A DNA stretch of 64,000 nucleotides from Mesorhizobium sp. M1B.F.Ca.ET.045.04.1.1 (GCF_003952465.1 NZ_CP034448.1:7107001-7171000); one strand, 5' to 3'. Positions 38,144 through 48,455 are shown, numbered from the stretch's first letter. Translations and numbers: made by a program. Notes: a model not told the origin generated them from the sequence alone.

Positions 38144-38158
38144 ATTTTCGTGTGTAAT
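38144..38158. promoter_or_regulatory. candidate regulator site 2 between scfR-like gene and aceA
   Basis: ATTTTCGTGTGTAAT; its complement ATTACACACGAAAAT resembles site 1 at 38047-38060 (shared ACACGAAA). It lies 117 bases before aceA. Confidence 0.35.
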
Positions 38159-38274
38159 CTCCGGTTTTCCTGGCCCTTTTTGCGCCCCGATGTAAACGAT
38201 GTCACACACCAGCGGCGCCGAAGGACTCCCACGAACGCGCCATCCGAGCAAAGCAGACCGACCTGGAGCAACCG

Positions 38275-39564
<1,290 letters not shown>

Positions 39565-39616
39565 CGACAACATTGAGAGGAAACGCCCGAAGGGCATTAC
39601 GTCAGGGAGAAGACCA

Positions 39617-39859
39617 ATGGCATCGATAAGCCGCGTCAAGGAACGCGCCGAAGAACAATCGAGCGCAATGAGCGTCGATCAACAGGCGACGATCCGCATG
39701 CTGGCCAACGACCTGCACAGACTGAACCAATCGGTGATGAAGGCAGTCGAGGCAGGCGTGTCCGTGGAACTGGTGCGTTCGGCCAGGCACCATGGCGGGG
39801 ACGGCAACTGGGGTGATCTTTTGATCCCAGTGATCGTCACCCACCAGAACCACGGTTGA
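39617..39859 (+). CDS. conserved-looking 80-aa protein downstream of aceA
   Basis: An 80-aa hydrophilic protein of unknown function. The ATG at 39617 has a good GGGAGA upstream. The N-terminal half is helical and charged (SRVKERAEEQ), the middle ANDLHRLNQSVMKAVEAG, and the C-terminus WGDLLIPVIVTHQ. It follows aceA by 52 bases and precedes a good terminator, so it is probably co-transcribed with aceA. No domain is recognised. Confidence 0.65.
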   Translation: MASISRVKERAEEQSSAMSVDQQATIRMLANDLHRLNQSVMKAVEAGVSVELVRSARHHGGDGNWGDLLIPVIVTHQNHG

Positions 39860-39885
39860 CGCTACGTCAACAATCTTCCGCGAAT

Positions 39886-39926
39886 GTCTCCCGCGCGCTA
39901 TACGTTCGGGAGACTTTCGGTTTTTT
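39886..39926 (+). terminator. rho-independent terminator of the aceA unit
   Basis: GTCTCCCG (39886-39893) pairs with CGGGAGAC (39907-39914), followed by TTTCGGTTTTTT. It ends the aceA and 80-aa gene transcript. Confidence 0.75.
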
Positions 39927-40081
39927 CGAATTCCGCTTGGGGTGACGGGGAGAACTTGCGCCGAATTTTAGCAATTCTTGCTATATTCTCATCTTCCACT
40001 ATTTCTGCTTGACACCGCTGGCGATCTCACGCCAATTGCGCTCAGGTTTCAACCCTGCATTGAACCAGAGCATCCGCCAAC

Positions 40082-40534
40082 ATGTCTCCCGCCGATCATG
40101 ACGACCCTCGAAAGCCAATGAAACCGGCGGGCCGCGGCCCGGCTGCCCGGCTGACGGCGGATTTCTCCAAGGTGCTTGTGGTCGGCAAATCGTCGATCAA
40201 CCGGGTCGTGGTGTCGAAAATCGTTGAAAAATCCGGGCTGAAGCCGATTTCTGAGTCGCCCGAGACGGCAGAGAAGGCTTTGGCCGGCTTGGTCCCCGGC
40301 GCAATCATCCTGGACGGCGGCCCCGACGACAAGGATTGCGACGGGCTGTTGTCCGGCATCGACGCGCTGCGGCGCGCCTCCGACAGGGCGCAGCCCTCGG
40401 TGATTCTGCTTTCAACCAGGAATGGCACACCGGACAGCCTTGGCCTGTCGAGCGTGATCGACGCGGTCGTTGCCAAGCCGATCACGCCTGAAAGGCTGCA
40501 ACCGGTGATCGAGCGCCTGGTCGGCCGCGGCTAG
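40082..40534 (+). CDS. degenerate response-regulator receiver protein
   Basis: A 150-aa single-domain protein with a receiver-like fold from about residue 30. The phosphoacceptor-like Asp78 (AIILDGG) and the lysine of VAKPITPERL are present. The acidic pair at the end of the first strand, needed for Mg2+ binding, is replaced by Gly35-Lys36 (VLVVGKSSINR). So ordinary phosphorylation is doubtful. The 30-residue N-terminal tail is Pro/Arg-rich. No kinase gene is adjacent. Confidence 0.75.
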   Translation: MSPADHDDPRKPMKPAGRGPAARLTADFSKVLVVGKSSINRVVVSKIVEKSGLKPISESPETAEKALAGLVPGAIILDGGPDDKDCDGLLSGIDALRRASDRAQPSVILLSTRNGTPDSLGLSSVIDAVVAKPITPERLQPVIERLVGRG

Positions 40535-40653
40535 AGCGTTTTACCGTTTCACGGAAACGGCAAACCGCTCTATCTCTTTGTTTTGACGCAATTCCGGACG
40601 CAAAACCGTTTCACACTTTTCCTGGAATTGCTCTAAGCATTCCAGGAAAAGTG
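40533..40653. repeat. multi-hairpin mosaic repeat, GCAATTCC variant
   Basis: Hairpin A (40533-40571) has AGAGCG/CGCTCT outer and CCGTTTC/GAAACGG inner pairs. Hairpin B (40588-40631) has GCAATTCC/GGAATTGC around a core with AAAACCG and CACTTTT. Hairpin C (40614-40653) is a perfect 15-pair CACTTTTCCTGGAAT stem that shares bases with B, so B and C exclude each other. It belongs to the same family as the repeats at 36.5, 45.6 and 46.6 kb. Confidence 0.75.
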
Positions 40654-40690
40654 CATACCGGTTTTCCATCCGGAACAACCTGGACAGAGC

Positions 40691-41404
40691 TCAGCCAGTC
40701 CGCGCGATGGTCTCGACCAGGGTCGGCAACTCGCCAAGGTCGGCAATCCGTCGGAAACGCGGCGCCGCAACAGGCGCGTCGGCGTGTTCGACAGCCCAGG
40801 TCAATTCATGCGGGACATGGATGCCCCAGCCGCCGGCCTCGATGGCGGGAACCACGTCGGACTTGAGCGAATTGCCGACCATCATGCTGTTCTGCGGGCC
40901 GTCGCCATGGCGGCTGAAGATGCGGGCATAGGTGGCGGCGGTCTTGTCGCTGACGATCTCGACGGCATCAAAGAGATCGCCCATCCCAGACTGCGCTAGC
41001 TTGCGCTCCTGGTCCAGAAGATCACCCTTGGTGATCAGCACCAGGCGATAGGCACCGGCGAGCCTTTCGACCGTCTCATGCGCATGCGGCAACGGCTCGA
41101 TCGGGTGACTGAGCATGTCGCGGCCGGCGGCCAGGATTTCGGCGATGGTCGAGGCTGGAACACGGCCGTCGGTAACCTCGATCGCCGTTTCTATCATCGA
41201 TAGCGTGAAGCTCTTTATGCCGAAGCCATACATGCCGAGATTGCGCTTTGCGGCTTCAAGCAGGTTTGCCGAAACCTGGCTTGCCTCGCCGTGTTCGGCA
41301 AGCATCGCGACGAAGCGCTGCTCGGTCATGCGGAAGAACTGCTCGTTCTGCCACAGCGTATCGTCGGCATCGAAGCCGATCGTCGTCAAATGGGGGACGG
41401 ACAT
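40691..41404 (-). CDS. HAD-superfamily hydrolase
   Basis: A 237-aa cytoplasmic phosphatase-like protein. HAD motif I is FDADDTLWQN (residues about 10-19) with the nucleophile and acid aspartates, motif II is LVLITKGD, motif III includes the lysine of VSDKTAATY, and motif IV is VGNSLKSDVVPA. A helical C1 cap lies between motifs I and II. The substrate is unknown. It is monocistronic, next to a repeat element. Confidence 0.88.
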   Translation of the reverse strand: MSVPHLTTIGFDADDTLWQNEQFFRMTEQRFVAMLAEHGEASQVSANLLEAAKRNLGMYGFGIKSFTLSMIETAIEVTDGRVPASTIAEILAAGRDMLSHPIEPLPHAHETVERLAGAYRLVLITKGDLLDQERKLAQSGMGDLFDAVEIVSDKTAATYARIFSRHGDGPQNSMMVGNSLKSDVVPAIEAGGWGIHVPHELTWAVEHADAPVAAPRFRRIADLGELPTLVETIARTG

Positions 41405-41638
41405 AAGCGGACACCGTTCGTTGCAGGTGGCTGGTGTAAACGTTGTGGCGCCGCACCGCCAGCCTGAAGACGGTTACCCGCCCGAGGCGCCTCCCCTTCC
41501 CTTCCCCCACGGCGCCCGGCTATACTTCGAAATCCGCAACACAATCTGGTGAATGATGCCGCCTGAGAAAAAGGAAGTCCGTCCGTCAAACCGGGGGGAC
41601 GCGCCCGCACGCCTGCCTTCCTGAAAAACGAACGCGGT

Positions 41639-42988
41639 GTGAAGAACTGGAAGGAAGCCAGCGCCTGGCTGGAATGGCGCGGCATCGAGGACATCGAATG
41701 CATCACCCCGGACCAGGCCGGCGTCGCCCGCGGCAAGATGATGCCGTCGAAGAAATTCACCTCCAACACATCGCTGGCGCTGCCTTCGGCGGTGTTCATG
41801 ACGACGATCTCCGGCGGCTATCCGGAAGACGGCAACGGCTTCCACTATCCGGAGGATGACGGCGACCTGAAGCTTTTGCCCGATCTCTCGACGCTGACCG
41901 TCGTACCCTGGGAAGAAGACCCGACGGCGGCAGTGATCTGCGATCTCGTCCACCAGGACGGCCGCTCCGTCGAATTCACGCCGCGCAATGTGCTGAAGCG
42001 CGTGCTAGCCGCCTATGACGAGCGCGGCCTGAAGCCGGTCGTGGCGCCCGAGATCGAATTCTACCTGGTGCGCAAGAACCCCGATCCGGACTATCCGCTG
42101 ACGCCGCCCGTCGGGCGCTCGGGGCGGCCGATCGGCGGCGGCGCCGGCTATTCGATCGCCGGCGTCAACGAGTTCGACGAGCTGATCGACGACATCTACC
42201 ATTTCTCCGAACGGCAGGGCCTGGAGATCGATACGCTGATCCACGAGGAAGGCGCCGGCCAGCTCGAAATCAACCTGCGCCACGGCAATCCGATCGAGCT
42301 CGCAGACCAGGTCTTCATGTTCAAGCGCACGATCCGCGAGGCGGCGCTGAAGCACGAAATCTACGCCACCTTCATGGCCAAGCCCATCCAGGGGCAGCCG
42401 GGTTCGGCCATGCACATCCACCAGTCGGTCCTCGACAAGAAGACCGGCAAGAACATTTTTTCGGCCGAGGACGGCTCCGAGACGGATGCGTTCTTCCATT
42501 TCATCGGCGGCATGCAGAAGCATGTGCCTAACGCGCTGGTGATGTTCGCGCCCTACGTCAATTCCTACCGCCGGCTGACGCAGGCGGCCTCGGCGCCGGT
42601 CAACACCAAATGGGGTTACGACAACCGCACGACGGCCTTCCGCGTGCCGCGATCCGACCCCGCGGCGCGGCGCGTCGAAAACCGCATTCCATCGTCCGAT
42701 GCCAACCCCTACCTGGCGCTCGCCGCTTCGCTCGCCTGCGGGCTGATCGGCATCACGAAAAAGGAAAAGGCTTCGGCCCCGGTGCTCACCACCGCCAACG
42801 AGGACGAGATCGATCTGCCGCGCAACCTGCTCGAGGCCGTCGACCTGTTCGAGGGCGACAAGGAGCTCGGCGCCATACTCGGCAAATCCTTCGCCGCCAC
42901 CTATGCGGCGATCAAGCGCGCCGAGTTCGAGACCTTCATGGAAGTGATCAGTCCGTGGGAGCGGGAGTATCTGTTGCTGAATGTGTGA
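41639..42988 (+). CDS. glutamine synthetase family protein, probable gamma-glutamylputrescine synthetase
   Basis: A 449-aa glutamine synthetase-fold enzyme. Motifs: APEIEFYLV (metal site), EEGAGQLEINLRHGNP, the ATP-binding KPIQGQPGSAMHIHQS, and RVENRIPSSDANPYLA. The tyrosine-adenylylation loop of GlnA is absent. It starts with GTG at 41639. A FAD oxidoreductase gene follows, and the polyamine transporter is 7 kb away, which points to the PuuA role (gamma-glutamylation of putrescine). A different amine substrate is possible. Confidence 0.85.
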   Translation: MKNWKEASAWLEWRGIEDIECITPDQAGVARGKMMPSKKFTSNTSLALPSAVFMTTISGGYPEDGNGFHYPEDDGDLKLLPDLSTLTVVPWEEDPTAAVICDLVHQDGRSVEFTPRNVLKRVLAAYDERGLKPVVAPEIEFYLVRKNPDPDYPLTPPVGRSGRPIGGGAGYSIAGVNEFDELIDDIYHFSERQGLEIDTLIHEEGAGQLEINLRHGNPIELADQVFMFKRTIREAALKHEIYATFMAKPIQGQPGSAMHIHQSVLDKKTGKNIFSAEDGSETDAFFHFIGGMQKHVPNALVMFAPYVNSYRRLTQAASAPVNTKWGYDNRTTAFRVPRSDPAARRVENRIPSSDANPYLALAASLACGLIGITKKEKASAPVLTTANEDEIDLPRNLLEAVDLFEGDKELGAILGKSFAATYAAIKRAEFETFMEVISPWEREYLLLNV

Positions 42989-42991
42989 GAG

Positions 42992-43065
42992 AGCGAATAG
43001 CGAATAGCGAATAGAAACAACACCAACTTCATTCCCTATTCGCTACTCCCTACTCGCTATTCGCT
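42992..43065. repeat. hairpin of direct repeats (GCGAATA motif)
   Basis: Three GCGAATA-type units (42992-43014) face inverted TATTCGC units (43036-43065) across a 21-base loop. The result is a long stem right after the glutamine synthetase-like stop. It may end or stabilise the transcript. Confidence 0.6.
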
Positions 43066-43101
43066 TTCCATTACTCAAAAAGCCTCCAGTTCCGGCGAAT
43101 C

Positions 43102-44388
43102 ATGCCCTACCAATCCCCCATTTCCCCCGGCCGGTCCTGGTATGAGGACACGGCCGGCCCTCGGCCTGAGTATCCAGCGCTCGACGGTGACCGGACTTGC
43201 GACGTCGTCATCGTCGGCGGCGGCTTCACCGGCTTGTCGGCGGCGGCGCATCTCGCCAAGGCCGGCACAAATGTCGTGCTGATCGAGGCGCATCGCTTCG
43301 GCGACGGCGCGTCGGGGCGCAATGGCGGCCAGCTCGGCACCGGCCAGCGCGCCTGGGCCGAGGAACTGGAGGCCGAATACGGTTTCTCGCGCGCCAAGTC
43401 GCTGTTCGATCTGGCGGAAGAGGCCAAGACGCACCTCCTCGACTTCGCCGCCGCCAACGCAATCGAGATCGACTACATGCCGGGCCAATTGTCGGTGGCG
43501 CACAAGCGGCGCTATGTCGACGACTACAAGGCCCATGCCGAGATCATGGCGAGCCGCTTCGGCTATCCGCACGTCTCTTTCATGGATGCCAACGAGACCG
43601 CGGAACGGCTGGGCTCGACGCGTTATTTCGGCGGCACGCGTGATACCGGGACCGGACATATCCACCCGCTGAAGCTGGTGATCGGCACGGCGAAAGTGGC
43701 TGCCGCGGCCGGCGCGCATCTGTTCGAGCGCATGCCTTCGACCGGCATTGCCGCGAGCGGCGGCAAGGTGAGGGTGACCACTGCGAAAGGCACGATATCG
43801 GCCGAGAAATGCCTGATCGCGGTCAATGCCTATGGCGGCAATCTGGAGCCGGTGAGCGCGTCGCACATCATGCCGATCGGCTCCTTCATCGGCGCGACCG
43901 TGCCGCTCGGCGCCGAATCCAAAGTGCTGCCGGGGGGCGAGTCAGTGGACGATTCCCGCTTCGTCGTGCGCTACTTCCGTAGGTCGAAGGATGGGCGGCT
44001 GCTTTTCGGCGGCCGCGAGGTCTATGCCGTCAACGATCCGAAGGACATCCATATCCACATCCGGCGGCAGATCGCCGAGCTCTATCCGGCGCTGAAGGAC
44101 GTCGAGATCACGCATGGCTGGGGCGGGTATGTCGGCATCACCGTGCCGAGGAAGCCTTTCGTGCGCGAAGTGATGCCGAACGTGATCTCGATGGGCGGTT
44201 ACTCCGGCCACGGGGTCACGCTGTCCAACTTCTTCGGCAAGCTCTATGCCGAGACGGTCGCCGGCAACCGCGACCGGTTGAAACTGATCGAGGATCTGAA
44301 GATTCCCGCTTTCCCCGGCGGCCGACGTTTTCGCGCGCCGCTGCTGTTTCTGGCACTCAACTGGTTCGCTTTGCGCGACAGGATCTGA
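43102..44388 (+). CDS. FAD-dependent oxidoreductase, probable gamma-glutamylputrescine oxidase
   Basis: A 428-aa DAO-family flavoprotein. The FAD-binding dinucleotide motif VVIVGGGFTGLSAAAHLA is near residue 35; GASGRNGGQLGTGQR follows, as in PuuB/OrdL proteins; and the C-terminal GGYSGHGVTLSNFFGK closes the FAD site. It follows the glutamine synthetase-like gene with a repeat between. PuuB oxidises gamma-glutamylputrescine, the product of PuuA. Further pathway genes (puuC, puuD) are not in the window. Confidence 0.88.
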   Translation: MPYQSPISPGRSWYEDTAGPRPEYPALDGDRTCDVVIVGGGFTGLSAAAHLAKAGTNVVLIEAHRFGDGASGRNGGQLGTGQRAWAEELEAEYGFSRAKSLFDLAEEAKTHLLDFAAANAIEIDYMPGQLSVAHKRRYVDDYKAHAEIMASRFGYPHVSFMDANETAERLGSTRYFGGTRDTGTGHIHPLKLVIGTAKVAAAAGAHLFERMPSTGIAASGGKVRVTTAKGTISAEKCLIAVNAYGGNLEPVSASHIMPIGSFIGATVPLGAESKVLPGGESVDDSRFVVRYFRRSKDGRLLFGGREVYAVNDPKDIHIHIRRQIAELYPALKDVEITHGWGGYVGITVPRKPFVREVMPNVISMGGYSGHGVTLSNFFGKLYAETVAGNRDRLKLIEDLKIPAFPGGRRFRAPLLFLALNWFALRDRI

Positions 44389-44648
44389 GGCCGGACATCT
44401 CGAGGAAGCTGTTGATTCGACAAGTCTGCTTCCCCAACGGCATGTTGCAGAATCCTTAACGAACGCGCAGAATTTCGCAAAAAGGCGCAGTGATGCCATA
44501 ATCAGCGGCAAAAGATGCCGGTTCTGGGCGATAAAACGGGGATTTGCGCGGGCCTGCCCGCTGGAATTTTGGGACCGATGCCGATCAGCCGCGAACTTTT
44601 TGCGGCAGGATCGAAAGAACGTCGGCCCGCTTTTTGGAGGTGGTCTAA

Positions 44649-45548
44649 GTGAACGAGCCCTTCAGTTTCGGTGCGCCGGAACGACGGCGCTTTGCAGTAC
44701 AGTTCGGCTATGACATGCGGCCGTCTTTCTGGCAGGGCCTGCAGTCGAACGCGCATCTGGTGATCGCGGCCATCGGCACCGCGGCGCTGCTTGGCGTGGC
44801 CGCAGTGGCGCTTTGGCTGGCCCTGCCGGCCAATGAACGGCAGGCGATCGCAAGCGCGGAGCAGACCGTGCCCGCGATCCCGGTCAAGACGAAGAAGATC
44901 GAACCGGCCGTTGCGAGCGCAGCTGTCTCCGTCGCCGCGCCGCAGGTCGCGCGCAAGGCCGACGCGGTTTCGCCCGTCACTGCCGTGCGCGAAGCCGCCA
45001 TCCCGGCGCTGGCATCCAACAGCCCGCGCTGGACCGGCGCGGATGCGGCGACCGCGTCCGCCGCGGCTGAGGCTCCGCCGGCCTCATCCGTTCAGGCCGC
45101 GGAGAAGCCGGCAACGCAGAACGACAAGCCAGCCGTCGCCGCTTTCGCCGAATCCGCATCGGAGAATGATGCTTCGGCCGCCTTGTCGAAGGTTGCGGCG
45201 CCTGCGCCGGCCGACCAATCGGCAGACGCGAAAAAACCGGATGCCAGGATGGACGGCGCCCAGACCGCCGCCATACCGGACGCAAAGCCGCAGGCTCCAG
45301 AGGCTCAGCCGGCGGCAACCGACGCGGCCCAGGACAAGCCGAAGCCCCAGAAGGTCAGCGCCGGCGCCAATGGACGCATCCTGCGGGCAGTCACCATGCG
45401 GAGCGGCCCGAAGAAAGGCGCATCCGCAATCATCACGGTGCCGGCCAAGGCATCGGTGCAGGTAATGAGCTGCAAGAAATGGTGCGAGATCGTCTATAAC
45501 GGCAAGCACGGCTGGGTTTGGAAGACCTACCTAAAGACCGGCACCTGA
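44649..45548 (+). CDS. membrane-anchored SH3b-domain protein
   Basis: A 299-aa protein with a short cytoplasmic N-terminus, one membrane helix (about residues 37-58), a long Ala/Pro/Lys-rich periplasmic linker (about 60-235) and a C-terminal bacterial SH3 domain (AVTMRSGPKKGASAII, CKKWCEIVYNGKHGWVW). The SH3b domain probably binds peptidoglycan. The start is GTG at 44649 with GGAGGTGG upstream. The function is not assigned; the region 44389-44648 has no other gene. Confidence 0.8.
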   Translation: MNEPFSFGAPERRRFAVQFGYDMRPSFWQGLQSNAHLVIAAIGTAALLGVAAVALWLALPANERQAIASAEQTVPAIPVKTKKIEPAVASAAVSVAAPQVARKADAVSPVTAVREAAIPALASNSPRWTGADAATASAAAEAPPASSVQAAEKPATQNDKPAVAAFAESASENDASAALSKVAAPAPADQSADAKKPDARMDGAQTAAIPDAKPQAPEAQPAATDAAQDKPKPQKVSAGANGRILRAVTMRSGPKKGASAIITVPAKASVQVMSCKKWCEIVYNGKHGWVWKTYLKTGT

Positions 45549-45583
45549 TCCGTTTCCTCGGCTGGAGTCGGCCGTAAAGCACC

Positions 45584-45688
45584 AAAGCAGGTCGCGTGAA
45601 AAAGGATTCACGCGACCTGCTTTAGGTTCTTGATTTTAAGCATGTCTTCCTCCCGAAACCGGGCCCACTTTCGGGAGACATGCTTTAA
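45584..45688. repeat. two-hairpin mosaic repeat, copy 2
   Basis: Nearly identical to the element at 36466-36570: hairpin A at 45584-45624 and hairpin B at 45637-45688. It lies between the converging SH3b and SDR genes and may end both transcripts. Confidence 0.85.
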
Positions 45689-45723
45689 GAGCCGCCAAAA
45701 CCGTTTCGCGCTGGAGCGGCCGC

Positions 45724-46470
45724 TCAGATGCAGCGCCCGCCATCGACCTCCAGCGCCACGCCGGTAATAAAGGCCGCCTCGTCCGACGCCAGCCAGAGCG
45801 CCGCGTTGGCGATATCGAGCGGCGTCGAGAGCCGGCCGAGCGGGATCGAGGCGCGGAATTTTTCGCGGATCTCCGGCGTGTCGGCGCCCATGAACTTCAC
45901 CAACATGCCGGTTTCGCCGGCGACCGGGCAGAGGCAATTGACGCGGATGTTCTTCGGCGCGAGCTCGACCGCCATCGACTTGGTGGCGGTGATCGCCCAG
46001 CCCTTGGAGGCATTGTACCAGGTGAGGCCCGGCCTCGGGCGAAGCCCCGCCGTCGAGGCCGTGGTCAGGATGACGCCGCCGCCCTGCCGATCCATGATCG
46101 GCACCACGGCAAGGGCGGCATGATAGATCGCCTTCATGTTGATGGCAGTGATCAGATCGAAGGTTTCCTCGTCGACCCCGAGCAGGTCGCCGTTGCGGTG
46201 TGTGTAGCCGGCATTGTTGACCATGATGTCGACGCGGCCGAAGGCGTTCTTGGCGGCATAGACCATCTCGTCGAATTCGGAGCGCAGCGAGACGTCGGTC
46301 TGGGTCCAGATCGCGCTGTCGCCGATTTCTTGCGCGACGCGTTCGGCGCCCTTGGCGTTGAGGTCGGCGACGACGACGCGCGCGCCCTCTTCGGCGAAGC
46401 GCTTCGCCATGCCCTCGCCGAAACCCGACGCCGCGCCAGTGATGATGGCAACCTTGTTTTCCAGACGCAT
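45724..46470 (-). CDS. SDR-family oxidoreductase
   Basis: A 248-aa classical short-chain dehydrogenase. It has the cofactor loop ITGAASGFGEG (TGxxxGxG), VVADLN after strand 2, NNAGYTHR, the catalytic YNASK with upstream TTASTAG serine, and VNCLCPVAGETGM. An Asp after strand 2 suggests NAD(H) preference. I take the ATG at 46470 rather than 46485. The substrate is unknown; relatives act on sugars and 3-oxoacyl compounds. It is probably monocistronic. Confidence 0.88.
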   Translation of the reverse strand: MRLENKVAIITGAASGFGEGMAKRFAEEGARVVVADLNAKGAERVAQEIGDSAIWTQTDVSLRSEFDEMVYAAKNAFGRVDIMVNNAGYTHRNGDLLGVDEETFDLITAINMKAIYHAALAVVPIMDRQGGGVILTTASTAGLRPRPGLTWYNASKGWAITATKSMAVELAPKNIRVNCLCPVAGETGMLVKFMGADTPEIREKFRASIPLGRLSTPLDIANAALWLASDEAAFITGVALEVDGGRCI

Positions 46471-46594
46471 GGTTTTCCCGCACATTCTAGTTCATCCGCA
46501 CCCGGAGCTGGCCATGGCGCGATGTCGCGCTCATGATTTCTCCCTTAAAGCGCGCCGCGTCGAAACCTATTCAGGCGACGCGCTTTCAGTCGTT

Positions 46595-46768
46595 GTTTTG
46601 ATGCCTGTCGTTATCCAAAACCGCTGCGCACTTTTGGGCGACATGCATCCTTGTTTTGATGCATGTCGTTCTCCAAAACCGCTGCGCACTTTTGGGCGAC
46701 ATGCATCCTCGTTTTGATGCATGTCGTTCTCCAAAAACCGCTGCGCACTTTTAGGCGACATGCATTGG
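46595..46768. repeat. tandem triplicate of a 58-base palindromic module
   Basis: Copies start at 46595, 46653 and 46711, each GTTTTGATGC-(A/C)TGTCG...CCAAAACCGCTGCGCAC...CGACATGCAT. Each copy forms a hairpin with ATGCATGTCG/CGACATGCAT arms (first copy imperfect). A hairpin with AAAGCGCG/CGCGCTTT arms (about 46551-46589) precedes it. The set is an amplified form of the two-hairpin repeat family. The 46471-46985 interval has no gene. Confidence 0.85.
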
Positions 46769-46985
46769 CTTTCGTCACATTCACGTTCTATGTTGCAGCT
46801 GCGAACGCTGCCGGAAGACATCGCTTGCCGACAAGCCTTCCGGTAGCGCCAGTATCAGGGGCACGTCTAGACCCAATCAATCCCCCGCGATTGGCCCTTG
46901 ATGCGACACCAAGGCACTAGACGATTTAAATCGATTAGAATATATCAGCCCCGCTACCGGCTAGCGGCATCAAACCGGACTGACC

Positions 46986-48455
46986 ATGACCAGCCAGATC
47001 ATCCCCGTCGACCCCTTCGACTTCATCATCTTCGGCGGCACCGGCGACCTGTCGGAACGCAAGCTCCTGCCCTCGCTCTACTATCGCCAGTGCGGTCACC
47101 AGTTCTCCGAGCCGACGCGCATCATCGGCACGTCGCGCGCGAAGATGACCGATGCCGAATTCCAGGCCTTCGCCAAGAAGGCGATATCCCAGCATGTGAA
47201 GCCCGCCGATGTCGATACCAAGGAGCTGGAGAGCTTCCTGGCCAGGCTTTCCTATGTCTCGGCCGACGCGACCACGGGCGCCGGTTTCGACAAGCTCAAG
47301 AAGGCGATCGGCGACAGCGACCGCATCCGCGCCTTCTATCTCGCGGTGGCGCCGGCGCTGTTCGGCGACATCTCGCACCAGCTCAAAGAGCACAAGCTGA
47401 TCACACCGAACTCGCGCATCGTGCTGGAGAAGCCGATCGGGCGGGATCTCACCTCGGCGCGCGCGCTCAACGACGCGGTGGGCGACGATTTCCACGAAAG
47501 CCAGATCTTCCGCATCGATCACTATCTCGGCAAGGAAACGGTGCAGAACCTGATGGCGCTGCGCTTTGCCAATGCGCTCTACGAGCCGCTGTGGAACTCG
47601 GCTCATATCGATCATGTGCAGATCACGGTAGCCGAGACCGTGGGTCTCGAGGACCGCGTCACCTACTACGACAAGGCAGGCGCGCTGCGCGACATGGTGC
47701 AGAACCACATCCTGCAATTGCTTTGCCTGGTTGCCATGGAAACGCCGTCGTCGATGGATGCGGATGCCGTGCGCGACGAGAAGCTGAAGGTGCTGAGGGC
47801 ATTGAAGCGCATCAACGGCAACGAGGCGCCCAAGCACACCGTGCGCGGCCAGTATCGCGCCGGCGCCTCGGCCGGCGGAGCCGTCAAAGGCTATGTCGAG
47901 GAGTTGGGCAAGACCAGCGACACGGAGACCTTCGTCGCCATCAAGGCCGAGATCGGCAACTGGCGCTGGGCCGGTGTTCCCTTCTATCTGAGGACCGGCA
48001 AGCGGCTGGCGACACGCGTTTCGGAGATCGTCATCGAGTTCAAGCCGATCCCCTATTCGATCTTCGGCGAAAGCGCCGGACCGATCTTCGCCAACCAGCT
48101 CGTCATCCGCCTGCAGCCGGACGAGGGCGTCAAGCAGTTCATCATGATCAAGGACCCGGGGCCGGGCGGCATGCGCCTGCGCCAGATTTCGCTCGACATG
48201 AGCTTCGCGCAGTCGTTCCAAGGCCGGGCGCCGGACGCCTATGAACGGCTGATCATGGATGTGGTGCGCGGCAACCAGACGCTGTTCATGCGCCGGGACG
48301 AGGTCGAGGCGGCCTGGAAATGGATCGACCCGATCCAGAATGCCTGGGAAAGCGCAAGGCAGGAAGCGCAGGGCTATACGGCGGGCACCTGGGGGCCCTC
48401 GGCCTCCATCGCGCTCATCGAACGTGACGGACGGACATGGCACGAGAGCAATTGA
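46986..48455 (+). CDS. zwf: glucose-6-phosphate 1-dehydrogenase
   Basis: Oxidises glucose-6-phosphate to 6-phosphogluconolactone with NADP+ (or NAD+), feeding the Entner-Doudoroff path. The 489-aa cytoplasmic enzyme has the Rossmann motif FGGTGDLSERKLLPSLY and the substrate-site RIDHYLGKETVQN with catalytic lysine/histidine. Length is normal. It overlaps pgl by 19 bases, and edd follows, forming a complete zwf-pgl-edd operon. Confidence 0.97.
   Translation: MTSQIIPVDPFDFIIFGGTGDLSERKLLPSLYYRQCGHQFSEPTRIIGTSRAKMTDAEFQAFAKKAISQHVKPADVDTKELESFLARLSYVSADATTGAGFDKLKKAIGDSDRIRAFYLAVAPALFGDISHQLKEHKLITPNSRIVLEKPIGRDLTSARALNDAVGDDFHESQIFRIDHYLGKETVQNLMALRFANALYEPLWNSAHIDHVQITVAETVGLEDRVTYYDKAGALRDMVQNHILQLLCLVAMETPSSMDADAVRDEKLKVLRALKRINGNEAPKHTVRGQYRAGASAGGAVKGYVEELGKTSDTETFVAIKAEIGNWRWAGVPFYLRTGKRLATRVSEIVIEFKPIPYSIFGESAGPIFANQLVIRLQPDEGVKQFIMIKDPGPGGMRLRQISLDMSFAQSFQGRAPDAYERLIMDVVRGNQTLFMRRDEVEAAWKWIDPIQNAWESARQEAQGYTAGTWGPSASIALIERDGRTWHESN

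Noticed and set aside
46595..46768. Possible CRISPR array
   Set aside because: The copies are directly abutting with no variable spacers, and there are no cas genes.
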